From assembly GCA_038521625.1 (NCBI GenBank), contig JBCBKP010000017.1:4378-68377 (forward strand): 64,000 bases of DNA. The letters are read 5' to 3'. Positions 50,349-59,805 of this stretch are shown here, piece by piece; within the stretch, counting starts at the first letter, position 1; each line of letters starts with the position of its first letter. This DNA is from JBCBKP01 sp038521625. Lineage in GTDB: Bacteria > Planctomycetota > Phycisphaerae > Phycisphaerales > UBA1924. The position numbers were made by a program, and so were the translations under genes. The notes beneath the pieces were generated by a model that had not been told where the DNA came from, did no database searches, and saw nothing but the letters and a program-made list of their open reading frames with translations.

Positions 50349-52355
50349 TTGCGACGACACACCTCGCAGCGCGTCTCGTTCCCGACGTTCCGTTCGCTGG
50401 CGCCGATGCTGGCCGTTGTCGCGATCGGCGCGCTGGTTCCGGTCGGTTGCAATAGCGGTCCGGGCCTGGCGAACCGCTCCAGCCGGCTGAACGTGCCGCC
50501 GCGGGACGTCGACCCGGCGCTGCGCGGGACGATCGGCTCGATGGCGAGCGTGCGGGGTGTGGAGCCGCTGCTTGTCTCGGGGTACGGCTTCGTGGTGGGC
50601 CTAAACGGCACGGGCGGGCAGGTTCTCAACGAGCAGATCTCGCAGACGCTCGAGCGGATGATGGCGCTGCGGGGCGTGGGCCAGCCGGGGGCGTACGAGG
50701 GGACGCCTCTCGAGGAGGTGACGCCGCGGCAGTTGATCCAGGACCGGAACACGGCGGCGGTGATCGTGTACGGGGCGGTGCCGCCGGGGGCGCGCAAGGG
50801 CGACCGGTTCGACGTGTTCGTCCGTGCGTTGAACGCGAGCAGCCTCGAGGGCGGCCGGCTGTGGACGACCGAGATGAACATCGGCCAGCCGACGACGACG
50901 GTCGAGGCGCAGACGCGTCGCGCGGCGAGGGCGTCGGGCGAGATGTTCATCAATCCGTTCGGGAGCGACGAGGGGTCGGTGGCGGGCGTCTCAGCGAACG
51001 TCGGGCGTGTGCTCGACGGCGGCGTGACGACCGAGGACCTGCTGATCCGGGTGGAGCTCGACAACCCATCGCACGCTCGGGCGCAGGTGGTGACCTCGGC
51101 GATCAACACGCGGTTCCCGAGGCGGAGCGGCGAGCGTGAGTCGGTGGCGCACGGCGTGAACGACACGCTGATCGAGGTGCGCGTGCCGCGCGAATACGTG
51201 GACCGGCCCGATCGGTTCGTACAGATGCTGATCCGGCTGCAGCTGGACACGTCGAGCCCGCAGATCTACGCGACGCGGTACATCCGCGCGATGCAGCAGG
51301 ACGTGACGCTGGCGAACGACATGGCGTTCGCGCTCGAGGCGCTCGGGGAGCCGGCGATCCCGTTCGTGCGCGAGCTGTACGAGTCGCCCGAGTACGCGGT
51401 CAGACTGGCGGCGCTGCAGGCGGGGGCGGGGCTCGGCGATCCGCGGGCGGCGCCGCGTCTGGCGGCGCTCTCTGACGACGCGACGGGGGCCGCGCGTTTC
51501 GCGGCGCTGCGCGAGCTGGGGCAGATCGACTCGATCGGGCGGGTGGACGATGCGCTGCGATCGAAGCTCGCTTCGGAGTCGCTGACGGTGCGGGTCGCGG
51601 CGTACGAGGCGCTCGCGTCGCGGGCGGAGCGGGCGCAAGCCAGGTACCTGGCGGCCGCGGCCCCGTCTGGGATGCGGTCTCCGTCTGGCCTGCGGCGGCT
51701 GGCGCAGCTGCGGATCCCCCCGGACACGACGTTCGGGCTCGCCCGGGAGTCGATGGACGGGAAGTTCCTGCTCGACCGGCTCGCGGGCGGCGACCCGCTG
51801 ATCTATGTCACGCAGCAGGGGCTGCCGCGGATCGCGGTGTTCGGCGACGAGGTGAAGCTAAACAAGCCGGTGCTGGCGGAGGCGCTCGGCGGTCGGATGC
51901 TGATCACGGCCGAGAGCGAGTCGGACACGCTTCGGATGTTCTACCGGCCCGTCGACCCGGATCCCTACGACGACAGGACGCCCGCGGCGCAGATCCGCGA
52001 GATCGGCGACAACGTGACGTGGCTGATCGACCTGATGGCCCGGGATCCCTCGGCGAGCGACGACGAGCCGGGGCTCGGGCTGGGGTATTCCGAGGTGATC
52101 GGCGTGCTGTACGACCTGAACCAGGCCGGGGCGATCAACGCGGAGTTCTCGACCGAGCGTGACAAGCTTCTCGCGGAGCTGCTGAACGCTCGCCAGCAGA
52201 ACGCGGTGACGCTGCGACCGATCACGTCGGGCGAGGAGCGTGAGGTCGTGGTTCTCGAATCGGGCGCCGGGGCGCCGGTCGGGGCCGGCCCGCAGCCCGC
52301 CGGCGGCGTGGGGTCGCTCCTGGAGCCGGTGCCGCCGCGGCCCGACGGGAACTGA
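50349..52355 (+). CDS. FlgI-like (flagellar P-ring) protein with HEAT-type repeats
   Basis: A 668-residue exported protein, TTG start. The N-terminus has a signal with a possible lipobox ending PVGC (Cys34). About 60-330 matches the N-terminal domain of flagellar P-ring protein FlgI: IGSMASVRGVEPLLVSGYGF, VVGLNGTGGQ, NTAAVIVYGAVPP and GDRFDVFVRAL. About 335-450 then shows HEAT-like helical pairs (MAFALEALGEPAIPFVREL, RLAALQAGAGLGDPRAAPRL, SLTVRVAAYEALAS). The C-terminal third (YVTQQGLPRIAVFGDEVKLN) has no FlgI C-terminal signature. No other flagellar gene is nearby. It may be a P-ring in a divergent motor or a related envelope ring protein. An in-frame ATG at 50406 is less likely because it removes the basic start of the signal. 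Confidence 0.7.
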   Translation: MRRHTSQRVSFPTFRSLAPMLAVVAIGALVPVGCNSGPGLANRSSRLNVPPRDVDPALRGTIGSMASVRGVEPLLVSGYGFVVGLNGTGGQVLNEQISQTLERMMALRGVGQPGAYEGTPLEEVTPRQLIQDRNTAAVIVYGAVPPGARKGDRFDVFVRALNASSLEGGRLWTTEMNIGQPTTTVEAQTRRAARASGEMFINPFGSDEGSVAGVSANVGRVLDGGVTTEDLLIRVELDNPSHARAQVVTSAINTRFPRRSGERESVAHGVNDTLIEVRVPREYVDRPDRFVQMLIRLQLDTSSPQIYATRYIRAMQQDVTLANDMAFALEALGEPAIPFVRELYESPEYAVRLAALQAGAGLGDPRAAPRLAALSDDATGAARFAALRELGQIDSIGRVDDALRSKLASESLTVRVAAYEALASRAERAQARYLAAAAPSGMRSPSGLRRLAQLRIPPDTTFGLARESMDGKFLLDRLAGGDPLIYVTQQGLPRIAVFGDEVKLNKPVLAEALGGRMLITAESESDTLRMFYRPVDPDPYDDRTPAAQIREIGDNVTWLIDLMARDPSASDDEPGLGLGYSEVIGVLYDLNQAGAINAEFSTERDKLLAELLNARQQNAVTLRPITSGEEREVVVLESGAGAPVGAGPQPAGGVGSLLEPVPPRPDGN

Positions 52356-52527
52356 CGCTGCGGGGTCGACGGGCGAGCGGGATCGGTGGCTGGGGCTCGC
52401 GTCGGGCGAGCGCCGATGTTATGTTGTCGGACGTGGCGTTTGACGCCCGGGCTCCGCACGGATGTGGTGCCGACAATCTGCGAAGCGACACGGAGGTCGA
52501 GCTTTGGTTCGAGCCGTTGAAAGCCGT

Positions 52528-55500
52528 ATGAGCGCCCTCGATCTGCAGGACCGGGCGGGTGTGGCCGATCGTCTGCGCGGTGGGTCCGCGCCCGGCGAGG
52601 ACCTCGCGGAGCCCTTCGCCGGCCCCGGCGCGGGTCTCCGGCTCACGAGACTGACTCTGCAGGGTTTTAAGAGCTTCGCGGACAAGGCGGAGTTCACGTT
52701 CGAGGATCCGATCACCGGGGTGGTCGGGCCGAACGGCTGCGGCAAGAGCAACCTCGTCGACGCGATCAAGTGGGTGCTCGGCGAGCGCTCGAGCAAGAGC
52801 CTGCGCGGCAAGGAGATGATCGACGTGATCTTCGCCGGTTCCGCGGGGCGCAAGCCCGGCGGGATGGCGTCGGTCGCGCTGACGTTCGAGAACCCGGTGA
52901 TCGATCGGGTGGCGGGCGCAGAAGCCGATCGCGGGCTGACATCCGAGCAGACCGACGAGCCGGTCGAAGCCGATGGGCGCGGGGGCGAGGAGACCGGCGA
53001 GGTCGTGCTGGCCGAGCGGGGCCGGGTGCCGCGACCTCTGCCGATCGATGCCGAGGAGGTCCAGGTCGAGCGCCAGCTCTTCCGGGACGGGACGAGCCGG
53101 TACCTGATCAACGGCCGGCGTGCCCGGCTGCGCGACATCCGCGAGCTGTTCCTCGACACGGGGATCGGGGCGGACGCGTACTCGATCATCGAGCAGGGCA
53201 AGGTCGACGCGATGCTGCTCGCGAGCCCGATGGACCGGCGGACGATCCTCGAGGAGGCCGCGGGGATCGCCAAGTACAAGCAGCGGCGGATCGAGGCGAC
53301 GAGGAAGCTCGATCGGACGCGGCAGAACCTGGGTCGGGCTCGTGATCAGCTGGAGTCGACCGAGCGCCGATTGCGGCTCGTCAAGGGTCAGGCCGCGAAG
53401 GCCCGGCTGTTCCAAGAGCTCGAGGGCGAGCTGAGCGCCTGGCGGCTGGCGCTGGCGTTCGACGAGTACGACGAGCTGCGCGGCCGGCTGCACGCGACGG
53501 CGACCCAGCTCCGGTCGCTCGACGAGGCGAAGAACCTCGCGGCCGAGCGGCTCGCGCTGGCCGAGGATGCCCGGATCGACGCCGAGTCGCGGCTCGCGCG
53601 GGCCGAGGGCGATCGCCGCCGCCTGAGCGAGGAGGAGGCGTCGGCGCGGCACGAGGCGGAGCGGGCCGAGCAGCGTCGCCAGATGGCCGAGCGGTCGGCG
53701 GAGGACGCGCGGGCGCACGCGCAGCAGGAGCTCGGACGCGTCGAGTCGGAGCGCGAGCTGGCCGCCGAGCTGGGGTCGTCGATCGGGTCGCAGCGCGGCG
53801 AGGCCGTCGAGCTGGACGAACGCGGGCGGGCCGCGGAGCGGGAGGCCGAGGAGATCGCCGAGCGCCGAGCCGAGGAGCTCGAACGCCTCGGGGATGCGCG
53901 GTCGGCCCTCGAGCGGGCGACGCGTGAGGCCGCCGAGATCGATCGCGAGCGTGCGGCCCGGGAGGCCGAGGCGACCGCGCTGCGGAAGCAGATCGCGCAG
54001 CTCGGCGAACGCGAGCGGATCTCGGCCGAGCGGGCGGGCGAGCTCGACGCGGCGCGGGACGACGCCTCGCGGGAGATCGAATCCACGCTGGCATCGATCC
54101 TGGAGATCTCGGCCGCGGCGGACGAGGTCCGTGCACGCCTGGACGCGGCGGACGGCGACGCGGCCAGCCTGTCCGGCGATCGCGGGCGTCTGGCCGCGGC
54201 GCTCGGCGAGCTGGAGCGCGAGCTCGCCACGCTGACGAGCAGATGGACGACGCTCGAGGAGATGGCCCGGGAACGCGTCGGGCTCGGTGAAGCCGCCAAG
54301 GCGGCCCTCGCGAGGCGCGACGCGGGCGATGGATTCACCGGCGTCGTCGCGCCGCTCGCCGAGGCGATCGAGACCGACGCGGAGTTCGCGCCCTCGGTCG
54401 AGGCGGCGCTCGGCGAGGATCTGGACGCGCTGCTGGTCGGATCGTGGGACGAGCGGCCGACCGACGACGAGATCGCGGCGCTGCCCGGGCGGGTTCGGCT
54501 GATCCCGATGCGGGGCGAGACCGACGACCTCGGCGGTGTGGCCCGGGACGTCGCGCACTTGCTCGGCGGGCGGGTGCGCTGTCTTCGCGACGTCGTACGC
54601 GTCGCGCCGGGCGCCGATGCGCGGTCGGGCTCGGTGCTGGACCGTCTGCTCGGCTCGACGCTGCTCGTGCCGGACATGGCCTCGGCGCTCTTGCTCGCGG
54701 GAGGGCCGCTCGCCGGGACGGACGCGAGGCTCGTCACGATGGCCGGCGACGTGCTCGACGCCCGCGGCGTGATGACGGCGGGGCCCGTCGACGGCGAGCG
54801 CGGCGGCGGCGGCGTGCTGAGCCGCGCCGCGGAGCTCGCGAGCCTGACCCAGCGGATCGAATCGCTGGATACCGAGTGCGCACGCACGCGGGCGTTGGTC
54901 GCGGCTGCCGACGATCGGGCCGCGGCCCTCGCGGCGGAGCGGACGCGGCTCGCGACCGAGCTCAATGGGCTCGAGACCGAGCGGGCCCGGGCCGACACGC
55001 GGCTGGACCAGTCGAAGCGGGAGGCCGAGCGTGCGGGCCGCGAGGCGGCGACGGTGCGCGAGGAGGCCTCGCAGCTCCGCGGTCGGCGCGAAACGAGCGA
55101 GGCCGAGCTCGCCGAGTCGACCGGACGCGTCGAGAGCCTCGCGGGTCTCGGCGAGGAGAAGCGGGCCGAGGCCGCTTCGGCGCGCGAGACGGTGACCCGA
55201 GCCGAGCGCGCTTCGGAGGCGCTGGCGGACCAGCTCTCTGCGGCGCGGCGCGAGGCGACGCGTCTTTCGGAGCAGGCGGCTGCGGCCTCACGCGAGGCGA
55301 GCCGGCTCGAGGGCGAGCGCGAGCGGCTCGAGCGTCGAGCGGCCGAGCACGCACGCCAGGCGGAGATCTCGGAGGCCCGCGCGGCCGAGCACGCGGCGAT
55401 CGCGGCGCAGTCCTCGGAAGAGGCCAACGCGGCGCGGGCCCGGGCGGCGGCGGCCACCGACCAGCTCGCGGGCGCCTCGGTCGAGGTCGACCGGGCGCGG

Positions 55501-56487
55501 GCGCTGAAGGACCAGGCCTCGGGCGCGTACCGCGAGGTCGCCGCCGACGCGCGGACGCACGAGGCGGCCTGGAACAACGCGGAGATGGCGCGTCGCGAGC
55601 TGGAGGTCCGGCGCGAGCACGCCGAGAAGCAGGCCCACGACGAGCTCGGGCTCGACATCGCGGGCGAGTACGACGAATACCGCGAGATGATGTCCGCGGG
55701 CGGCGTGGCCCGGATCGATCGGGACGAGGCCAAGCCCAGGATCAAGAGCCTGCGCGCGGAGATCAAGAAGCTCGGGAACGTCAACCTCGACGCGATCGCG
55801 GAGGAGAGCCAGCTCGCGGGGCGCAACGAGCAGCTCGCGGCGCAGGTGACCGACCTGGACGAGGCCGCGGTGCGGCTCGAGTCGCTGATCGCCAAGCTGA
55901 ACGACGTCAGCCGCGAGCTGTTCGGCGAGGCGTTCGGCCGGATCCGCGAGCACTTCGGCGGTCAGGACGGGATGTTCCGCAAGCTCTTCGGCGGCGGGCG
56001 GGCCGAGATCCGGCTGATGCCGCTGGTGAAGGAGATCGACGGCGAGAAGGTGCAGACCGACGAGGTCGACCTGCTCGACAGCGGCATCGAGGTGATCGCC
56101 AAGCCGCCGGGCAAGGAGCCGCGGGCGATCAGCCAGCTCTCGGGCGGCGAGAAGACGCTGACGGCGGTGGCGCTGCTGATGGCGATCTTCCGGAGCAAGC
56201 CGAGCTGCTTCTGCGTGCTGGACGAGGTCGACGCGGCGCTCGACGAGGCGAACGTGGGCCGGTTCTGCGGCGTGGTGCGCGAGTTCACCGACCGCAGCCG
56301 GTTCATCGTGATCACGCACAACAAGCGGACGATGCAGCAGGCGGACCGCCTGTTCGGCATCACGCAGCAGGAGCGCGGCGTGTCGAAGCGGGTCGCTGTG
56401 AAGTTCGACCAGGTGAAGGCGGACGGGAGTATCGAAGCCAAGGCGGCGCGCGAGGCGGAACGCAAGGAAGCCGGCGCGACGCGCTAG
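52528..56487 (+). CDS. smc: Chromosome partition/condensation ATPase SMC
   Basis: A 1319-residue SMC protein. Walker A GPNGCGKSN is at about 67-75 in the N-terminal head, the coiled coils cover about 170-545 and 715-1100 (long Glu/Ala/Arg runs), the hinge is at about 590-705 (GDGFTGVVAPLAEAI, GEDLDALLVG, VLDARGVMTAGPVDGERGGG), and the C-terminal head has the signature LSGGEKTLTAVALLMAIF plus Walker B CVLDEVDAALDEANV. It organises and segregates the chromosome with ScpAB (not encoded here). Two oddities: an N-terminal extension of about 36 residues before the usual LxRLTLQGFKSF start, and an acidic insert of about 45 residues in the first head domain (about 115-165). Start ATG at 52528 is preferred; an in-frame TTG (52504) lies upstream. 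Confidence 0.95.
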   Translation: MSALDLQDRAGVADRLRGGSAPGEDLAEPFAGPGAGLRLTRLTLQGFKSFADKAEFTFEDPITGVVGPNGCGKSNLVDAIKWVLGERSSKSLRGKEMIDVIFAGSAGRKPGGMASVALTFENPVIDRVAGAEADRGLTSEQTDEPVEADGRGGEETGEVVLAERGRVPRPLPIDAEEVQVERQLFRDGTSRYLINGRRARLRDIRELFLDTGIGADAYSIIEQGKVDAMLLASPMDRRTILEEAAGIAKYKQRRIEATRKLDRTRQNLGRARDQLESTERRLRLVKGQAAKARLFQELEGELSAWRLALAFDEYDELRGRLHATATQLRSLDEAKNLAAERLALAEDARIDAESRLARAEGDRRRLSEEEASARHEAERAEQRRQMAERSAEDARAHAQQELGRVESERELAAELGSSIGSQRGEAVELDERGRAAEREAEEIAERRAEELERLGDARSALERATREAAEIDRERAAREAEATALRKQIAQLGERERISAERAGELDAARDDASREIESTLASILEISAAADEVRARLDAADGDAASLSGDRGRLAAALGELERELATLTSRWTTLEEMARERVGLGEAAKAALARRDAGDGFTGVVAPLAEAIETDAEFAPSVEAALGEDLDALLVGSWDERPTDDEIAALPGRVRLIPMRGETDDLGGVARDVAHLLGGRVRCLRDVVRVAPGADARSGSVLDRLLGSTLLVPDMASALLLAGGPLAGTDARLVTMAGDVLDARGVMTAGPVDGERGGGGVLSRAAELASLTQRIESLDTECARTRALVAAADDRAAALAAERTRLATELNGLETERARADTRLDQSKREAERAGREAATVREEASQLRGRRETSEAELAESTGRVESLAGLGEEKRAEAASARETVTRAERASEALADQLSAARREATRLSEQAAAASREASRLEGERERLERRAAEHARQAEISEARAAEHAAIAAQSSEEANAARARAAAATDQLAGASVEVDRARALKDQASGAYREVAADARTHEAAWNNAEMARRELEVRREHAEKQAHDELGLDIAGEYDEYREMMSAGGVARIDRDEAKPRIKSLRAEIKKLGNVNLDAIAEESQLAGRNEQLAAQVTDLDEAAVRLESLIAKLNDVSRELFGEAFGRIREHFGGQDGMFRKLFGGGRAEIRLMPLVKEIDGEKVQTDEVDLLDSGIEVIAKPPGKEPRAISQLSGGEKTLTAVALLMAIFRSKPSCFCVLDEVDAALDEANVGRFCGVVREFTDRSRFIVITHNKRTMQQADRLFGITQQERGVSKRVAVKFDQVKADGSIEAKAAREAERKEAGATR

Positions 56488-56512
56488 CGACGCGCAGCCG
56501 GCTGACCTCAGG

Positions 56513-56911
56513 TCAGTCGTTCCCAAAGATGTGCGTGGCGCGCGCCCGCCCCACTCGATCAAGCTGTTCGATGAGTCGAGCGGGCTCGACCTCGAATCTC
56601 GATAGCGCCTCGATCGCCCGGGTCGCACAATCAGCTTCTTCGCGAGCGGAGAGCGGCGCGTCGAGTGGACAGCTTTCGTTCAGGACCGCCCACAGGTGTA
56701 CGTCATACCAATGGGCGATTCCTGGAATCTGGAAGAGGATCGTCCATTGGCCTCGATCTCTGACCACGCGGATCGGAACGCCGGCGACCTGACAGTCGAT
56801 CAGCCGGTCACCAAAGCCGTCGCCCTGTCGCTCAGCTAACTGGGCAGCATCGGGGCGTTCACTGATGATCTGAACAATTCGTCGGATATCGGCATCGTCG
56901 ATCTCGATCAT
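56513..56911 (-). CDS. Small hypothetical protein
   Basis: A 132-residue acidic protein without signal peptide; family not recognised. It starts MIEIDDADIRRIVQIISERP, has a central beta-rich part (GVPIRVVRDRGQWTILFQIP) and an Arg/Glu-rich helical C-terminus. The ATG (GGAGTACGGCG before it) overlaps the pyrD stop by four bases (ATGA), so it is translationally coupled to pyrD. Local GC content is noticeably lower than in pyrD. It could be a recent insertion into the pyrD operon; no function is suggested by the sequence. Confidence 0.6.
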   Translation of the reverse strand: MIEIDDADIRRIVQIISERPDAAQLAERQGDGFGDRLIDCQVAGVPIRVVRDRGQWTILFQIPGIAHWYDVHLWAVLNESCPLDAPLSAREEADCATRAIEALSRFEVEPARLIEQLDRVGRARATHIFGND

Positions 56912-57861
56912 CGCCGTACTCCATCGACGGCGCCGGCGAGGTCTGCGATGGAGGCGTTCTCGCGGCGCGTCCACTTCTCGAGGCCCGCGGCGATTCTGAG
57001 CGCCCGGCGCGGGTGGACGAAGCTCGCGGTCCCGACCTGCACGGCGTTCGCGCCCGCGAGCACGAACTGCGCCGCGTCGTCCCAGGTCAGCACGCCGCCG
57101 AGGCCCATGATCGGCACGCCGCGTTCCTTGGCGAGCTCCCGATAGACCAGGTCGATCAGGCGGACGGCGATCGGGTGCACCGCCGGGCCGGAGAGCCCGC
57201 CGTGGCGGTTGGCGAGGCGCGGCCTCTTGGTCTCGACGTCGATCGCCATCGCGGGCGTCGTGTTGCAGAGGGTGAGCGCATCGGCCCCGGCGTCGACGGC
57301 GGCGCGGGCAAGGTCGACGATCGTGTGCGGCGTACCGATCGAGATCGGCGGGAGCTTGACGATGAGCGGCCGCGCCCCCGCTTCCCGTTTGGCCGCGGCG
57401 ACCGCCTCAGCCAGCAGGCCGGGGTCGGCGCCGATATCGATCTTGTGCTCGGTGTTCGGGCAGGAGACGTTCATCTCGACCGCGGCGATGGTGTCGATCG
57501 GGGCGAAGCCGCGGCAGACCGCGGCGTAGTCGGCGGGCGTGAATCCCGCGGCCGACGCGATGACGGGCGTGCCGACCGCGGGGATGCGGGGCGCGCGCTG
57601 CTCGACGAAGGCCTCGATGCCCGGGTTGGCGAGGCCGATGGCGTTGAGCATGCCGGCCTTGACCGGGGAGACGCGCCAGGCGTCGTTGCCCTCGCGGGGC
57701 TCGGGCGTGATCGACTTGGTGACGACCGCGCCGATGCGGGCGAGCGGGAAGGCGTCGGACATCTCGTCGAGCGTGCCCGCGGTGCCGGCGGCGAGGACGA
57801 CCGGATTTCGGAGCTCGAGGCCCGCGATGTTCACGCGTGTGCGGTCCGATTCGGTCGGCAT
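56908..57861 (-). CDS. pyrD: Dihydroorotate dehydrogenase (class 1B catalytic subunit)
   Basis: A 317-residue FMN enzyme of pyrimidine synthesis, oxidising dihydroorotate to orotate. The catalytic Cys134 is in NVSCPNTEHK, typical of class 1 enzymes (class 2 uses Ser). FMN/phosphate blocks MGLGGVLTWDDAAQFVLAG and AVQVGTASF are near the C-terminus. The pattern is that of class 1B, which normally works with the Fe-S/FAD subunit PyrK; no pyrK is present in the window. It overlaps the small 56513 gene by ATGA and is divergent from the TPR-YggX gene. Confidence 0.93.
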   Translation of the reverse strand: MPTESDRTRVNIAGLELRNPVVLAAGTAGTLDEMSDAFPLARIGAVVTKSITPEPREGNDAWRVSPVKAGMLNAIGLANPGIEAFVEQRAPRIPAVGTPVIASAAGFTPADYAAVCRGFAPIDTIAAVEMNVSCPNTEHKIDIGADPGLLAEAVAAAKREAGARPLIVKLPPISIGTPHTIVDLARAAVDAGADALTLCNTTPAMAIDVETKRPRLANRHGGLSGPAVHPIAVRLIDLVYRELAKERGVPIMGLGGVLTWDDAAQFVLAGANAVQVGTASFVHPRRALRIAAGLEKWTRRENASIADLAGAVDGVRR

Positions 57862-57909
57862 CGCCGGATCGTAACGGGTTCTAGAGTCTCCGAGACCTCA
57901 GGAGGACGC

Positions 57910-58647
57910 ATGGATCTCGAGACACGGATCGCGCAGTTCGAGCAGCTCTGCCAGGACGACCCGAGCAACGACATGGCCTGGTTCAGCCTGGGCGGTGCGT
58001 ACGCCCAGGCGGAGCGGCACGCCGACGCGGCGGAGGCCTACCGCAAGTGCGTCGCGGCCAACGTCAATATGTCAAAGGCGTACCAGCTCGCGGGCAAGAG
58101 CCTGATCGCGCTCGGGCAGAGCGACGAGGCCGGCGAGATCCTCGAGAAAGGCTACGCGGTCGCGGCGGAGCGCGGCGACGTGATGCCGAAGCAGGCGATC
58201 GCGGAGCTGCTGGGCGAGATCGGGCGGGCGGTGCCGGAGATCAAGGCCGAGAAGGCGGAGACGCCCGCGGCGCCGCCGGGCTCGTTCGTCGATCGCAAGA
58301 CGGGCAAGCCCGGGACGAAGATGGCATACGCGCCGTTCAAGGGCGGCGTCGGCGCGTGGATCCACAAGAACATCTCGAAGGAGACGTTCGACGAGTGGAT
58401 CGGGCTGGGCACGAAGATCATCAACGAGCTGAAGCTCGACCTCTCGAAGGACGAGCACGAGGCGGTCTACGACTACGGCATGCGGCGCTTCATCGGGCTC
58501 AGCGACGAGATCTACCTCGAGGCGAGCGGCGGGAAGAGCCCGCCGGAGCCGCCGGCGGAGTACAAGAGCACGCTGGACACGATCCTGGGACGGATGGGCG
58601 AGCTCGAGGAGTTCCAGGGGAACCTGGATCAGCAGGTTTCGTCCTAG
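57910..58647 (+). CDS. TPR domain fused to YggX-like (Fe2+-trafficking) domain
   Basis: A 245-residue protein, ATG with GGAGGACGC before it. Residues 1-85 form about two and a half TPR helix pairs (DMAWFSLGGAYAQAERHADA, NMSKAYQLAGKSLIALGQSD). A linker follows (110-124), then about 125-197 matches the YggX family: WIHKNISKETFDEWIGLGTK, INELKLDLSKDEHEAVYDYG. YggX of gamma-proteobacteria protects Fe-S enzymes against oxidative damage; it has an N-terminal Cys (as in RTIFC) which is missing here. A fusion of TPR to YggX is unusual as far as I know. The last about 45 residues are Pro/Glu-rich. Confidence 0.8.
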   Translation: MDLETRIAQFEQLCQDDPSNDMAWFSLGGAYAQAERHADAAEAYRKCVAANVNMSKAYQLAGKSLIALGQSDEAGEILEKGYAVAAERGDVMPKQAIAELLGEIGRAVPEIKAEKAETPAAPPGSFVDRKTGKPGTKMAYAPFKGGVGAWIHKNISKETFDEWIGLGTKIINELKLDLSKDEHEAVYDYGMRRFIGLSDEIYLEASGGKSPPEPPAEYKSTLDTILGRMGELEEFQGNLDQQVSS

Positions 58648-58757
58648 TCGCGGCCCTCCGACCGCGAGAGGATTGGTCGCGACCGTTTGGTCGCGAGAGA
58701 ACGACCACCCGCGAGCTGAGTCTCGCAGCGCACGCGGGTTCGCGGGCCCTCGGACCG

Positions 58758-59729
58758 TCAACCCACCAGGCGACGCCGACGCAGCGAGCCCAGCACCACG
58801 TCGGCGATCGATGTGTCGGTCGTCAGCGTCGTCAGCGCGACGCCGCGGGCGCGGCAGAGCGTCTCCAGCCAGCGCTGGTGCTGCTCGAATCGCTGTCGGT
58901 ACCGCTTGAGCAGGCCGGGCGTGAGCGTGACCTCGGCGGCGTGGCCCGACTCGGCGTCGGTCAGGCGGAGGTCGCCGAAGAGGCCGCGCTGCTTCTCGAG
59001 CGACGGGTCGAGCTCCGCGGGCGCGAGGACGCGGAGCAGGTGGCCGTCGAAGCCGCGTCCGCCGGAGATGGCGTTGAGGCCGTGCTCGACGCCCTCGCGC
59101 ATGAGCATGTCGCCGATGATGACGACGACGCCGCGACCGGTCCGGGCGCTGGCGACAAGGCGGCAGGCGTGCTCGAAGCTCGTGCGGCCCGCGGGCGGGC
59201 GGCCGCGCGGCTCGGTGTCGTCGGTCAGGAAGGCGGCGAGCGGCTCGAGCGAGCGGCGGCCCCGCAGCGGCGTGGTGCGCCGGACGCCGCCGGCGGTGAA
59301 GAGCGTCGCGGCGAGGCGGTTGCGGGCCGAGAGCGAGACGGCGCCGAGGGCCATCGCGAGCCTGAGCGCGAAGGCGAGCTTGGTCGGGGTTCGGCTCGCC
59401 TCGTCGCGCCCGGCGGCCATCGAGGCCGAGGCGTCGATGATCAGCTCGACGCTGAGGTCCTCCTCGGCGCGGAAGAGCTTGACGACGAAGCGGTCGAGGC
59501 GGGCGAGGACGTTCCAGTCGACGTGGCGGAGGTCGTCGCCCGGGACATACGGGCGGAAATCATCGAACTCGACGGATTGGCCGCGTCGCTTGGAGCGTCG
59601 CTCGCCGGGCAGCTTGCCCTCGAAGACCTTGCGGGAGAGGACGTCGAGGCGATCGAGCCGCGCGGCCAGGGCGGGATCGAGCAAGTCCTTCGGGCTGGTC
59701 GGTCGATCGGAGGCATTGCCGGCGAGCAC
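58758..59729 (-). CDS. DUF58 domain protein
   Basis: A 323-residue protein starting at GTG (GAGGGGATCCAC before it). The DUF58 signature is visible: FEGKLPGERRSKRRGQSVEF, then DDFRPYVPGDDLRHVDWNVLARLD, and the vWA-like part with LSVELIIDASASM (MIDAS-like DxSxS). Family members are often encoded with MoxR AAA ATPases and vWA proteins; no MoxR gene is adjacent here, so partners may be elsewhere. No signal peptide is seen, so it is probably cytosolic. It is convergent with the TPR-YggX gene and divergent from the next gene. Confidence 0.9.
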   Translation of the reverse strand: MLAGNASDRPTSPKDLLDPALAARLDRLDVLSRKVFEGKLPGERRSKRRGQSVEFDDFRPYVPGDDLRHVDWNVLARLDRFVVKLFRAEEDLSVELIIDASASMAAGRDEASRTPTKLAFALRLAMALGAVSLSARNRLAATLFTAGGVRRTTPLRGRRSLEPLAAFLTDDTEPRGRPPAGRTSFEHACRLVASARTGRGVVVIIGDMLMREGVEHGLNAISGGRGFDGHLLRVLAPAELDPSLEKQRGLFGDLRLTDAESGHAAEVTLTPGLLKRYRQRFEQHQRWLETLCRARGVALTTLTTDTSIADVVLGSLRRRRLVG

Positions 59730-59805
59730 GTGGATCCCCTCGGGGGTGGTTCCGGTAGAGTACGGAGAGGGCCGCGCTCGACGCGCCCGAATGGGAGATA
59801 CCCGG

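Noticed and set aside
52222..54558. 778-codon minus-strand open frame opposite smc
   Set aside because: Arg/Leu/Pro-rich shadow; smc is unambiguous on the plus strand.
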